Assembly (NCBI GenBank): GCA_000711775.1
Contig: ARYC01000361.1
Coordinates: forward strand, 22,629-86,628
DNA from: Oxytricha trifallax
Taxonomy: Eukaryota; Ciliophora; Spirotrichea; Sporadotrichida; Oxytrichidae
Direction of reading: 5' to 3'
Length of the DNA stretch: 64,000 nucleotides
Shown one piece after another: positions 31,801 to 43,945 of this stretch; position 1 is the first letter of the stretch, and the number at the start of each line of letters is the position of its first letter. The translations under genes and the position numbers were made by a program. The notes under the pieces are model-generated. The model was not told the origin of the DNA and ran no database searches. It saw only the letters and a program-made list of their open reading frames with translations.

Positions 31801-34411
31801 CAAATTATGACCTTGAATACTAGCAGCCACAGTAAGCATGTCTAAACTTAACTCTAATCTTGGTAGGTTTTGATGTGCTTTTATGATATTCTTTTTTGTA
31901 AACACTTTTAACTTAACCCCCTCTAATCTTAAAGCAAACTTGAATCCAGTTAGCATATCTCTTAAAGTATTGGTATTTCTAATATCAAACTGTTACTTTT
32001 CATATTGAGCTTGAGCATCTAAATCCTCTGTTCTTGCTGAATTTATTTTACTTGGATCTGTAAAATCATCTTCATCGCTAGATCCTTAATAATGCTCATA
32101 AGCCATTAAATTTGCCCTTTTGACTTTCATTAAAGCATTTTGCAAGTTTTGATTTTGGTATTGTGACTCAACTTCTAAAAGATTATGCGGAGTAAAGCCT
32201 TTAGAGATCTTTCTTAATCTAACATACCACAGCACTAGCTAAAACCAGTCTCTAATAACAGCATGTCTTTTTTTCTTTTACTATGGAGTATAGGCCTGTT
32301 ATTCTATGAAAGTTTAAATCTTAATAAGTGGTCTATATTTCTTCAAGTCTTTGGCATATGAGAACATTTCTAAGAATTGTTGAAATTTCAAAATGTCACG
32401 AACTAAGTGTGGTATAACGTTTACATTTATTTAAGAGATCAGAGTATTAATTTAGTATTTGTAAGCATCATTAGCCCCTTGAGATGGGTTTAAGTTTATT
32501 TAGGTGTAAATATTGAAGGGTTAGATCAGATAATTGTATGGAAGAGCTTATTTATCAGAAAATGCACTATAAAATTATAAAAAACTACAAGAATAAACTT
32601 ACTCAGTCATAATTTCTTTGAGGAAATTCGCATCCATAGCTTCAAAGATTTAAAACTATAGATTTCTTGTTTACTGCCAGAGACTAGTAGGCACAAACAT
32701 TTCGCTCATTGAATTCCAGTAGACTTTCAAATTTTTGATGTTCAGTTCTTTGTTTGTAGTTTTTGGGTTGCTATAGTAAAATATTACAATTTTACATTTG
32801 GATATACCTTGGTTAATTTCTTGTAAAATTCATGCTCATTAGACTTTCGAATAGCCAATCAGTATCACTATTATCCATTATGATGCTTTCAATCATAACA
32901 CCAAAAGCAAATGGTTTGTGATGGTTGAAGTAATCATCCTCGTATCTGAAATGCACTCTTTTTATTTCTAACTTCAGACCTCCCAAAAGATTTGTTATTA
33001 TTTTCATGGGAGGTTCCTTTATTTCCTTCTTTTTCTAATTGAAATTTATAAAAGAAATATAATCTTAATCTATAAAATAAATTAATGGGGGGATTATTAA
33101 GTATTAATTAAATAGTTTTCGCCTTTGTTTTTGCTTTCTCTAACTTTGCCTTATTTTCATCTTTCTTTTTAGCTTTCTCTATTTTTTTCTCTTGCTTTCT
33201 TTATTCATAGACTTTATGATGCATCTTCAAAATATTTTGCATTTGGTTTTAATCATCATAGGGTGAATTTATGTCGTTTTCAAAGTCCTATAATTTTTAG
33301 AGGAAGTTACTTATAAAAATTTGGGGGGGGGAAAGTTTCCTGCACCGGTTTATGATAAAAAAAAATTTTAGGGAAGTTTCCTGCACTTTTTTTAAAAATA
33401 TTTTTTTCTAATAAAAAATATTTTTATTACAACTATAATGCAACTTCCGAACGAATTTTATTGAATTAATTATACTTAATTTATTAATCAATTAGTCAAT
33501 ATCTCTTTTTAGATTCCAATTTTTTATATATTTCATCTGATATTATTTGGTTTTGGTATCTTAGCCATTATATTGTCCTCTCATTTTTAAAGTAATTCCA
33601 AGTATTGTATCCAATTGTTATTGAATTCAGTTTATATGTTCTTTCTATACTTATATAAAGTTAGACTAAATTTTTTGAACTACTTATATTATGTATATAA
33701 ATCCTATTAATATTAGTGAGTCATAAAAATTTTTAATTTTATGATTTATATTAAGTTTTACATAAAATAAAAAAAAGTGCAGGAAATTTTCCCCCCCCAA
33801 AATTTGATTTTTTTAATGATATTTTATCAAGTAAACTACTACATTTAAACTGCTATATTATTTTAGTTTACAATTTTATCATAATTTAATCTCAAACCCC
33901 ATTTTGATGTTGAATAAACGTTAATTAATTTGATATTGAATTGTTTTGAATTTTACAAGTTAAGGTTCCCCTTTTTTCAATAAATTTACCTGATCTTGAG
34001 ATATGTGTGATATATTTGGACCCACGATAAACAGCACGTCTTCTACTACGATTTTGAGAGATTCACTGAATAGTTAAAACAAATTTACCTATAAATATTG
34101 TAAATTAACTACTCTACACCATTTGCTTAAGAATTCTTCTTATAATATTGCTTATATTTTATTCATATTTTGGTAAATGTATCATTAATTTATTATACTT
34201 TAACGCTGAGTTCTGTGATCAATCCAGCTTTGAGGGCAATTGGCAGGTTTTTCTTAGCGAATAATTCATTAACCTTGTCAGGCCTGATATTCACATTGCT
34301 CAAATGAATTTTACCAGTCAGGAAAGAAGTCTTCAAGTGGTTCTGGTCGAAGCCAAACAAGTATTCCTCAAAGTATTATTTACATTTCTCAAATATTTTG
34401 CCTTTTATCAT
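28860..34411 (-). CDS. Chorein/VPS13-like lipid-transfer protein with Gln/Asn-rich tail
   Basis: N terminus MIKGKIFEKCKQYFEEYLFG then KIHLSNVNIRPDKVNELF and LPIALKAGLITELSVKV match the chorein N-terminal domain of bridge-like lipid-transfer proteins. Next segments: SESLKIVVEDVLFIVGPN; a Lys-rich linker after YDDQNQMQNILKMHHKVYEQ; and LLGGLKLEIKRVHFRYEDD, the conserved VPS13 strand motif. Further segments include ILKIKDLDKKLSDVNFEVGV and GVYLNKQDFKCKVSVFGI. The last roughly 350 residues (plus 28860-29950) are Gln/Asn-rich, ending FNIPPRKR with TGA at 28860-28862. Total well under the >3000 residues of VPS13. Multiple IESs/introns are present, not all resolved (e.g. 30640-31020, 32580-32810, 33060-33100, 33300-33960, 34080-34200). 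Probably acts at membrane contact sites. Confidence 0.82.
33315..33805. mobile_element. Short G-tract inverted-repeat element, copy B, inside the VPS13-like gene
   Basis: About 490 bp with ends AAAATTTGGGGGGGGG...TTTCCTGCAC and GTGCAGGAAATTTTCCCC...AAAATTTG, a clear inverted repeat. An extra internal GGGAAGTTTCCTGCAC lies at 33373-33388. The A+T-rich core differs from copies A and C, so it is a related subfamily. It must be removed as part of an IES or intron for the host gene to be expressed. Confidence 0.75.
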
Positions 34412-34612
34412 TTTTAGTTTCTAATATATTATTGTTAAAATTGTAACACAATTACTGATTAAAATTAAATAATTTACTTAAAGGGTTTTATCTGAGTAGA
34501 TGTTTTATTATTTATTTAATTAACTCAAAGATATATTGCTGAGATTGTTTCAAAGCACATTAAATTAAGGAATTGTACTTATTTTTATATCCTTTTTTGT
34601 GCAATACTCTTA
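34412..34612. promoter_or_regulatory. Divergent promoter region, VPS13-like / AIP1
   Basis: Only 201 bp of A+T-rich DNA separate the two opposite start codons, so it must hold both promoters and 5' UTRs, unless hidden IESs add distance. No specific motif recognised. Confidence 0.55.
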
Positions 34613-37398
34613 ATGGAATCTACAACATACAAGCAAAGTAAGTACTCAAAGTATCAATATATTCAATTTTCTCCAAAAAACCATACATAATGATGATTAA
34701 TCAATTAATTTATAGTTGCTTTATTACCACCAAACCCTTAAACCCGCAGAGGATTCAGAGTGAACTGGTCCATCAATCACTAAGAAACTCTTCTCGCCTA
34801 TCCTTGCCAAAACAACGTAGTAATCAGAGATGTCAGAAACCCTTAAAAAGCCTATGTATACACTGATTACATGAGCAAAGTCACCTGTGTTAAGTTTTCT
34901 CCCAACGGTTAGTATATTGCGAGTGGAGATGCCTCTGGAAAAGTGAGAATTTTCAGTTTTAATGAGTCAACAAACGAAATCATAGTCAAGAAAGAACACA
35001 ACATGCTAGCTGGTGCTGTTTATTCTATAGTTTTCACGGATGATGGTCAAAGAATAATTGCTGCTGGAGAGGGCAAAGACATGTTTGCAAAGGCTGTATT
35101 GGCTGATTCAGGAACTAAAATTGGAGATATATTTGGACCATCCAAGACAGTGACTACTATTGACGTGAAACCAAAACCCTACAGATTGGTTATAGGCGGT
35201 GAAAATTAAGAACTAAATGTGTATGACGGAGTACCCTTCAAAGCTGTGAAATCTATTCCCAGTCATACTAACTTTGTGAACAAAGTTGCATTCTGTCCTT
35301 AGGATGGAGGCAAGAAGTTCCTGTCAGTATCATCGGACAAGTCTATTATAGTATATGATATTATGAAATAAAATTGAGTTTGTGAAAATTAAAATAAAAT
35401 CTTTATCAATCCTGAAACTTCTCTACTCTAAAGGTTCTTAAAATTCAATGGTAAATATATCAAAGGATATTCGCTTTTTTATCTGATTTTAGCCTTTTAA
35501 TTGTTTAATGAATTTGGGGGAAAATTGAAATTATTAATATAGAAAAAATGTTAATATTTATACCATAATTGAGTTGAAAGATTCATAAGTCAATAAAATG
35601 CTCATTTAAATGCACTGAGTTTTGAAACAGTTAAATTAGTATTTGAATGGATATTTTAAAGTATCAATCAAAACTAAATTCCTTTTACTTCAAAATAAAT
35701 TATATTCCAAGAATAGTGATTCAACTGAGGTGCTATAAAAAATAGAAAAAGCTCATAACAAGGGTATTATTGATGCTGCCTGGATTGATGAAGATATGAT
35801 TATGACTGCAAGTACTGACAACACACTCAAGATCTGGAATAATAAAATATAATAACATTTCCCTATTATTCGTTGGATTTTACTTGTTAAATGCACAAGA
35901 TGGCTCAGAAATCAAGTAAAAAATTCATGATTTATAATTCTTTAATCCTAGATGTTTGTAAATTTCTGAAGATGGAACTGAGAAAGTTGATAATTATAAT
36001 ATATTTTGCTAAAATAACAATTATTTTTTAATCATAGCAACTTGGTTTAATAGCCGAGAGTGAGGCATTCTGGTCAGTAACACTAAACTCAAACATTAAC
36101 ATTTATGAAGGCAAAGATGTCTTTAAGAAAGATTAAATCACTCCCTCAAGAGTTGTTTTAGGTCACTCGGTAAGCTCTTAATATTAGCAATACTCAGAAA
36201 CTAATCTTTCATTTAGAACAATATTACAGCAATCTGTATGGTAGGCACTACCCTTATCTCAGCTGATCAGGACGGCAAACTACTTTCCTGGTCTCCCTAT
36301 CACATCTCAGAATTAGTGAAAAGCGACACCCTACCCCAACACACCTCGGTAGTAGCTCATCTTGTTGCATAAGACCAAGACAGCTTTTACTCAGCAAGTA
36401 CTGATGGCACCTTATATAAAAGTTTCAGAGTTGCAGACACTCACAGTTTTGAATTCAAATAGTCATTGAAGTTAGAGGGGTCTCCTATCGATATGAAAAT
36501 TGGTTCAGACAACTAAGTCTTTGTTTTATTGAGCAATTAGAAACTTCAAGTAATCAGCAGTGATTTCTCTATATATTTAAAAAATATGAATTTATTGAAA
36601 AAGTTTCTTTCAAAACTGGAAATTCGCATTAAAATCCCAAAAATATTGATAAATTATATTTTTATATTTCTCTTAATCCAGAACTCATGAATTTAAAGAT
36701 TGTGATCCCACTTGCATCACTACTTACGATAATTATTTAAAAGATTAGTTAGTTAAAAACTTTTTATCTAGAATTTAATTGTCATATATAGTCACTTATG
36801 AATTACACTTTCAATTTCTGTTTTATACAAACGATAATAAATTCAATTTAATTTAAGGCTTTTATTTTTATAAGCAATTTTAAATTTTATTAATTCTCTT
36901 TAAAACGATAATTAAGTGTGGGTTGGTGATAAGAAAGCAGTTATAAGAATTTTATCAGCAGATGATTTCTCCCAAATAAGCTAAATCGAAAAGAAATTAA
37001 ACCAACAAATCTCAGTGATGCGCACTTCACACAATCAGCAAATCATAGCTGTGGGAGATTCACATAGAAACTTTGTATTGTTTAACTCAGCCACTGGAGA
37101 AGAAATATCTAAATTTGGCTATCATACTGCTAGAATTACAGGACTTGATTTCAATTCAGATGACACACAACTCTTAACATTAAATTAAGAAATAGTAAAT
37201 CGTTAGTTATTCATTGTTTAATATTCTCAAACATCTTCACTTGATTTAGGTGTAGCTGTGCTTAACATTTAAGAAGGCACTAAGAAACTATTGCACAGAA
37301 CAAATGAAAAAGAACTTACAGCAGCCATATTTGACAGTGAAAACGGAAGATTCTTTACTTCAGGCTATGACTGTGCTATCAGACAATGGAGCTTATGA
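34613..37398 (+). CDS. Actin-interacting protein 1 (AIP1/WDR1), WD40 protein
   Basis: AIP1/WDR1 works with cofilin to disassemble actin filaments. MESTTYKQ, a 78-nt intron (34638-34715), then ALLPPNPQTRRGFRVNW, NNVVIRDVRNPQKAYVYTDY, KVTCVKFSPNGQYIASGDAS, DDGQRIIAAGEGKDMF and VNKVAFCPQDGGKKFLSVSS match the first AIP1 propeller; NTLKIW, NITAICMVGTTLISADQDGK and the last blade FFTSGYDCAIRQWSL match the second. TGA at 37396-37398. Non-coding breaks lie at about 35372-35690, 35860-36030, 36170-36215 (intron after LGHS), 36570-36915 and 37195-37250. Segment order is linear. Confidence 0.9.
34638..34715 (+). other. Intron 1 of AIP1 gene
   Basis: GTAAGTACTC donor and TTTATAG acceptor; joins MESTTYKQ to IALLPPNPQ (phase 1). 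Confidence 0.85.
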
Positions 37399-37512
37399 AT
37401 ATTCAATCGATTTTATTCTTAAAACCTCAATTTCTTACATTATCTTAATTTATGAGGTAAAATTTACTTTAAACATTCAAAACATAGGAATTGATCAAAT
37501 ATACATTAGCAA

Positions 37513-38031
37513 TCATTGAAACTACCTGACATACTACCCCATTGAACTCAAACTCTTTATCTCATCAAATTCACTCATAAGTCTTATCATCCTGTTGTCC
37601 CCTATTTTAATTGATCTATTTTAGTTATGTACTTCTTTCATGATATTTTAAAGTAATTTTTAACCTTGAATTTGAGATTTTCTACGGTCTACGAAACTAT
37701 TTGAAGGTAGTTAAGAATTCTTCTGCTTTTGCAATAGCTTATTGATAAACTAGATTTATTAAATACATTTACAACTGCTTTAAATTTTATATGTAAAAGA
37801 ATAACTAAAATGTATACCATGTTTATCTGGGGTGAGCTAGCGACGCCTTGCAATATCTCTTAAAATGTCCTTTTCAAGTTACACAGCTGGATTATTAATA
37901 ACTTTATCAAAAGCGTATCTATCTCTATCTTGGCTTACTAAACTTGACTTTACATTGATGCCAAGTGTGGTCTAATTATTGGTTTAATAATCCTCATGAA
38001 CACTATTAGCCGTTTAGATACTTTAATTCAT
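37513..38031 (-). CDS. Unknown Gln-rich basic protein, 172 aa
   Basis: Continuous frame in the ciliate code from MNQSIQTANSVHEDYQTNNQ at 38031 to MSEFDEIKSLSSMGQYVRQF and TGA at 37513-37515. Middle: RYAFDKVINNPAVQLEKDIL and RDIARRRQLTPDKHG. No domain recognised. The stretch encoding FSYSFTYKIQSSCKCIQQ is A+T rich and could be an unrecognised 3n-length IES or intron. Ends 114 bp from the convergent AIP1 stop. Confidence 0.6.
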
Positions 38032-38525
38032 GTTTTAATGCTGGCTCATATTATTTATATATGTATAAATGAATCAGAGTATTTTAACTACAGTAAATTC
38101 ATGAAACTTATATTATGTATTGCTCATATTAGTAGCTTGAGTACTCTACAAATCATTCTGTTAACTAAAAACAGATTAAGAAATGGAATCATCAATTGAC
38201 AGCCTCATCGCTATTTTTCTCTAAGTTTATTTAATCAAAGGCATTGCTGAGAATTTAGGTACATTATGACTATTAATCAGTTTTTATTTTTAATCTTAAC
38301 TTTTATTTCGAAGGGAATTCTACTAAGTTTTTTATTGAGAATTTTATTAATAATTGTCAAATGGAAATTAGAGTGGGTTTTATTGGCTATTTATTAACTT
38401 GCTGAGTATTCATTAAAACATTTGAATTATAAATATTTAGCATTTAAGATAAAATTAAGATTGAATTCTGATTTCCTCTGACATTTGAAGACTTTGTAAA
38501 TTGTGATTAAAACTTTTGATCATCT
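38032..38525. other. A+T-rich intergenic region
   Basis: About 490 bp between two minus-strand genes; nothing recognisable. Confidence 0.5.
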
Positions 38526-40396
38526 TCATTATAAAAAATAGAAGTTTAAAAATATATAATTACAAATATATTTTGTAAATTTTATAAGTGAGAGCTCTTA
38601 GTTATTCTAGTTCATGAATTTATCTTATATCTAAGATATCCCAATTTTATTATAATATTTAGAATCATATTCAATATGATTCATATGATCGATCTACCCG
38701 TGTTAGAAGCTAAATCTATTCGATTTCCTAAGTTATTTTAAGTAATCTTTATTAGATTACTATTTTTTAATTCTATCTTCATTCGATTAGGAATGAAAAT
38801 GATTGCAATGATGGTCTTCATGGTCTAAATCATATAATATAGGAGTTATTTTGTGAATATGTGGTGATTCGTTCAAAGACAAATTGTCAATTTATTAATG
38901 ATGTTTATGCTAATAATCTAGGGAATCTTGCTATTTTGAGGCAGAGTTACTTATGATTTGAGGTTTATTCATTAATAAGGAATGTTTTGTAGGTGAATTA
39001 TTAGTTGTGTTTGAAAGCCTTGATATCATTTTAAAACCACCTGAAATTGGCAATTAAATATTGAGTGATTTTTTATCATGAGGTTTATTCTCAAGATCTT
39101 CCTCTTAAGAATGACGTCGCTTATGAAAGAATTAATCATTTTAAATACTTTGGACAAGATTTCCCTAGTTTTATAAAGTTTGGGTGTAGTCTATGCTTCT
39201 AGTTAAATTTTAATGTATTTATTTCGCCATTAAAATATCAAGATTTATCCGATTATGATCTTCTTAATAATCTTCTTCTATATCGATATTTACCTTACTG
39301 ATTTCATAAGACAATTTAGCTTATCTGTTTCTCAAAAAGTACTATATTCAATTTAAACAAAACAAAGTAGTATTTACTAACCTTTTCCTTAGCAAGCATA
39401 GTTTTATTGCCAATATTCTTGATTATCAAACTGGAGGCATTTGGCACTTATTTCATAATACTCCATTACGTGTCCACGTAATTGCCTTGTTTCTCATCCA
39501 TTTATTTTATGCCCTTGCTTACTTAAGTAATTTCAAACATCCTTTTCCCATAAAATTTCTATTTCTGCAGGTGATTTTCTCTTATCAATTGCAAGTACTC
39601 TTTAGGTAATTTTTGGAAGAAATCTTCTTTTGAGATGACATAGACTGTCACTATTGGAGTTTTGGCAATTATTGAAAACGGGTGAGTTGATTCTTTATCA
39701 ATTAGAATTTCATCACCAATCCATTCTCCAAGGGATAGTACTCCTATTTGAAACTTTTTCAGGGAACTTGTCAAGTAACCCTTATCACTATAATTAATTA
39801 TAAAACTAGATGAAGAAATTACTCTCCAAAGTGCACTTTGTCATCTTTTAGCAATACTTTCACATCTTCAGAAATTCTAAAAAAGATAATTGATTAAGTA
39901 AACCGCCCATAATTAATCTTTGCAAGAATTAATTTTATTTTACATTCAGTATTTCTTACTTGATGTTTAGTGGATTTTACTTGCTTATCATTATACATTC
40001 CCCCTCTTTCACGATCATTATTTCTTAAGACCCCTCTCCTTCGTTAACTATGGGCTACTACGCAAGATATTTCCTCTCATTAAAGCACTTAGCAATGCGA
40101 ATGTTTGCAACATTACTAGTTTTAGTCAACGATGGGATGATTCATTTCAGGAACTTAATTTTGTCTTAAAGTTGCTTCTAATAAGAGTTAATTGGGTTTA
40201 TGTTTCCAATAGCAGAAGGGTTTTAAGAAATGTTTTAGTGTTGAATTTGATTGAGTGGAGGAAGGATATCAGTATATAAATTTGTCAAAGAAGGCTTTTC
40301 TTAAGTCAAAGATATATCATCAAATAAAGTGGGAGATTATTGGACGGGAGTTGTTGAGGCAATTTCCTCTTCATTTATATCGTTTTAATTTAGCAT
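38526..40396 (-). CDS. Cyclic-nucleotide-binding-domain protein
   Basis: Starts MLNQNDINEEEIASTTPVQQ. A CNBD follows at about residue 75: LQDKIKFLK, IPSLTKTSNVANIRIAKC, FNERKYLAQQPIVNEGEGSQ, EIMIVKEGECIMIS and then LSLGEWIGDEILI with PFSIIAKTPIVTVYVIS, the usual beta-roll plus phosphate-binding-cassette region, though the cassette Arg is not obvious. The remaining half is His/Asn/Gln-rich (IDIEEDYQEDHNRINLDIL; LDHEDHHCNHFHSQSNED). Stop TGA at 38526-38528. Intron at 39877-39959; IES at 39298-39391; another unresolved IES at about 39783-39835. An in-frame TGA at 40142-40144 lies in the middle of the conserved block (FLK-stop-IIPSL). Likely cAMP/cGMP sensor. Confidence 0.75.
39298..39391 (-). 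other. IES in CNBD gene, pointer TAAGG
   Basis: CCTTA on plus at 39293-39297 and 39387-39391. Removing 94 bp joins NKTMLAK to VNIDIEEDYQEDH in frame. Confidence 0.82.
39877..39959 (-). other. Intron in CNBD gene
   Basis: 83 nt on the minus strand, GTAAGA donor and TTTTTTAG acceptor, joining PLNIK to ISEDVKVLLKDD. Confidence 0.75.
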
Positions 40397-40554
40397 TTTA
40401 TTTTTATCAATTCTATTTTAAAAAAGCAGTTAATTTTAATTCATAATCGCGATAAAGATTAACAATCAAAATTGATACTTATAGATTTCCTATTAATTAA
40501 CAGATTTATGTAGATTTCTCTCCTAACTCAGTCTATTAAAATTACATTTTACCT

Positions 40555-40911
40555 TCAAAAACAACAATTGCAATCGAATGGACAATCAGCTGAATCTCCA
40601 CCTTTCCCTATATTCAAGTCCTCCATTGAGTATATCTTGAGTCCATCCTCAGTGAATTTATTCTACTACTTTTTCTTATCATTCTATCTCTCTTTTTATC
40701 TCTCCTCAGCCATTTATTGCTCTTGTATTTTCCTAAGTTTTTTCATTTTCTTCTCTAATTTCTTTTTCTTTAAATCTGATATTTCTTCTTTAGTAAGTTC
40801 TGCTTGAGTTGCTGTAGGATCATCCTCTTTTTTAGCGTCTTGATGTTTAATTCCAGATTTCTCTATTGCTTTCTTTTTGAAAAGCTAATCTAAAGTGGCT
40901 TTTACATTCAT
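40555..40911 (-). CDS. DUF1764 family protein, 118 aa, no IES
   Basis: Uninterrupted frame MNVKATLDQLFKKKAIEKSG to TGA at 40555-40557. A Lys/Glu-rich helical middle leads to the C-terminal signature FTEDGLKIYSMEDLNIGKGG and CPFDCNCCF, typical of the eukaryotic DUF1764 family, whose function is unknown. The Cys-rich end could bind metal. One of two genes here with no IES. Confidence 0.88.
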
Positions 40912-41093
40912 TTTTTAAGGGGGTAAATTTTGCTTAGAATTTTGTTTGTCTTTCATTTTATGATTAAATATATTTATTATAGATTTAATACAATTTGAAT
41001 AATTTATAAGACATTGATTAAAAAGTATAAAAGAGAATATTTTAATTATAGTTATACGGTTCAAAGTTGTTTTAAAAGATTAGATAATAAATT

Positions 41094-42649
41094 TCAAGAT
41101 TACTAAGTATTTATATCTTATTCAGTAGGTTAAGGAGCTTCAGTGGGTTAAGGTGCTTCGGTAGGTTAAGGTCCTTCAGTAGGACTAGGTGGTTATACAT
41201 CTGTATCATCTGGAATTTCATCATCACTGTGAGGCACGTCATTTACTTGCTCTTCAATAGAGAGTAATTTTCCATGCTTAATGAATTCCTACATCATTTT
41301 CAATGCCACTTCAGGTTAGTCCATAGGTACCATATGACCTGCATTGTAAATTCTAAAGAATGTGAAATTTTCAAAGTTCTTGATCTGTCCATCCACCTCA
41401 GTACTGTCTTCGAAATTAGTAGATCCAGACCAATTTTTGTAGACTTGTTCATTAAATTCATCTTGCTTATCCCAAACTAAAGCTTGAGTCCAGGCTTCAC
41501 CACCTCTCCAGTTACAGATAAAATCTTTGTCTCCACTATAGATCAGGACAGGCATGTTTGCATTGAGATAATCTTTCAAGTACGCTCCATAGTTCCATTG
41601 ATTGTTCATTGTAAGAGCAAGATGAACGAAGTTATCGCACATTTACCAACTTCCAAATTGCACACCCTTCAATTATGTCCTGAATTTTCTGCTCTGAAGA
41701 TAAAAGTTCAATCCATTCTCTGGGTAGCAGGTCTGAGGAGTTATGCATTTGAGTCTATGATCGTAAATGTTAAAGTCTGGGTAAATAGGGTTTCCCATCA
41801 CTGTATAAGTAGCAAGGTTACATATAGAAGCTGAAACTAATGGCATTTCCATGAGCATCATTACTTAGCAAAAACTCATGCCTGCATGAATCAAGAAAGA
41901 TCTTGGTCCGTTAATCAATATAAAACTAAATACTTTATGAAAATCATGCCCTCTTCTTTAGCATAGGTATTGTAAGCAGGGTATTGATAAAATGGGTCAA
42001 CCCAACCATTACCGATAGCAACTCCAGCAATATTAATATCTGGATTTTCCATCTTCATAAGGAATTTTACAAAGGCAGGGATATAATGCCCAGCATAACT
42101 TTCTCCTGTCAGATAGATTGGTCTCTTTTTGAATTAAGGATATTTATTAAGGAAACCCACAAGGAATCTATAGAAGTCATTGCAAATTTCTCCTTCAGTC
42201 ATTCTATATGAAAACTGACCTTACATTTGACTGTAACCAGTGCCCAAAGGCTAGTCTAGATACATCACATTTCCAATATTGTTCCAAGAGTAAGAGTTAT
42301 GATGAATCTCATAAGAAGGATTCTTAAGTCTATCGAATTTGATGTTATAGGGTCCATTCTCTGTGAACATGCCAATTTATGAAGAGCAGCCTGGACCTCC
42401 TTGCAACCATATAATTAAAGGATCTTTTTCAGGATCATTTCTTGACATAGCCATCATAAAGAATAATGACTCTTAGTCATCGACTGGGATACGATCCACC
42501 AAGAGAGTATCATTCTCAAATTTATAGAAGTTTGGAGGCAGACCAGTTGTGTTATCTGTCTTATTTTCGTTTCCCTGATCTTACCATTAGGCTTTAATTG
42601 CACTAGTGAATAGAACAGATAAGATGAGTATTTTTGAATAGATTTTCAT
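41094..42649 (-). CDS. Serine carboxypeptidase (S10), secreted/lysosomal
   Basis: Removes C-terminal residues from peptides, normally in lysosome-like compartments. 495 residues after removal of one IES. Signal peptide [20 protein letters not shown]. Family blocks: [28 protein letters not shown], catalytic Ser in [24 protein letters not shown], catalytic Asp in [13 protein letters not shown] and His in [15 protein letters not shown]. The C terminus has a proline/threonine repeat (PTEGPQPTEAPQPTEAPQPT), a probable glycosylated or flexible tail. TGA at 41094-41096. Confidence 0.95.
41883..41950 (-). other. IES in carboxypeptidase gene, pointer GGCATGA
   Basis: TCATGCC on plus at 41876-41882 and 41944-41950. 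Removing 68 bp restores AKEEGMSFCQVMMLM and a full in-frame gene. Confidence 0.93.
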
Positions 42650-42772
42650 TTTTAATAACAATTATAATTTGAAATAATAATTACTTTATTATAATCGGAA
42701 ATATTCTCTAAAAGTTAAGCTTAATAATTTATTAAATTCTTAAGTATCTTAACGTTTATAATAGAAAATAGT

Positions 42773-43575
42773 TCACTCATTCTCATTGATCTTTGGAGCC
42801 AAATAGTACTTAAGTGATCCCATATGTTCTATTTCATATTCCACAACGAGAGGGGTGTCACAAGCAAGCATAAGTTTAACATAATTGCAAAGAGAAGAGG
42901 CTTTGTTGAACATGTTCAAGTATCTAAGTGCGAATGAGAGTGTAACTTTATCTTGCTTTGTTTCTTTTTCTGAGCTGCCGTCGTTTGTGCTGATCTTAAT
43001 CACTCCTGAACCGACTTCTCCCTCAATTGAGAATTGCACATAGTCAGTACTGGCTTCGATTGTTACTGTCTCACTCAGGGAATGAAGTTCTTTGCAAAGC
43101 TTGGAGAAATCGAAGGAGTTCATAGTAATCTCTGATGTATAGTTGGTCTCTGGAATACCTAAGTGTTCACTGTCTAAGGTTATCAAGTTTAGACTGAATT
43201 AGGTTTATTTTTCTTGCTCTAAAAGAATTGATTATAAATAGCAAAATTTAACTTACTTGAGTTAGTAAATGAGATCTAAAGGTGTTGCCCATCTTCATCT
43301 GCTCTCAAGCTAACTTTGTCTTCATTTGAGGCAAGTTTGAGTACCTTGGCGAGATTTGTGATTGAAATACCTAAAGTCATTGCTCTGTCTGCTCTGTATT
43401 TCTCAAATCCATGTTGTCCCATAGTCAAAGATACCAAGGCTACATGAGAGCTGTCCATGGCTTGAAGACTTAATCCCTATGGTGTGGCATCTATATTTAC
43501 ATCTGTGACTAAGTCCTTAATTGCATCGATGATTTTCTTAAGGGTTGCTGCTTCTTTCAAAGTGGCTTCGAACAT
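42773..43575 (-). CDS. PCNA, DNA polymerase sliding clamp
   Basis: Homotrimeric ring that tethers DNA polymerases and repair factors. 254 residues after removal of a 38-nt intron, the normal PCNA length. MFEATLKEAATLKKIIDAIK, LQAMDSSHVALVSLTM, YRADRAMTLGISITNLAKVL, LDSEHLGIPE, ALRYLNMFNKAS, PLVVEYEIEHMGSLKYYLAP are all canonical. No IES detected. TGA at 42773-42775. It is next to topoisomerase III, on the same strand. Confidence 0.97.
43219..43256 (-). other. Intron in PCNA gene
   Basis: 38 nt, GTAAGT donor and TTTTAG acceptor; joins LQISFTNS to KQEKQTQFSLNL. Confidence 0.92.
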
Positions 43576-43945
43576 AACTTTATTTATTTTATTTAGGTTC
43601 TGAAAAGAATGAAGGTTTTTGGGTTTTGTTTGATATTTTTATAAAAGGAGACAAAATTTTATAGTAATCTTTTGACTAATTAGAAATATTCAAAGCTAAG
43701 TTTTGAAAAATTTACCTCCCAATTATTTTACATAGTATTTATTTTTTTCTAATATTCGATTTTACCCAAAATTATCTTGAAATTGCATAATTGAATTACA
43801 TGCTCTAATTAACAAGAAAACTGCTCATCCTTCTTATTTTATAGAAAAACTTATTTCTCTATTTCTATATAAACTCAAATAGCAAAAAAAATGATATACA
43901 GCCTTAATTTTTTAATTAAAATAAAGTATTATTATTAAATCAATT

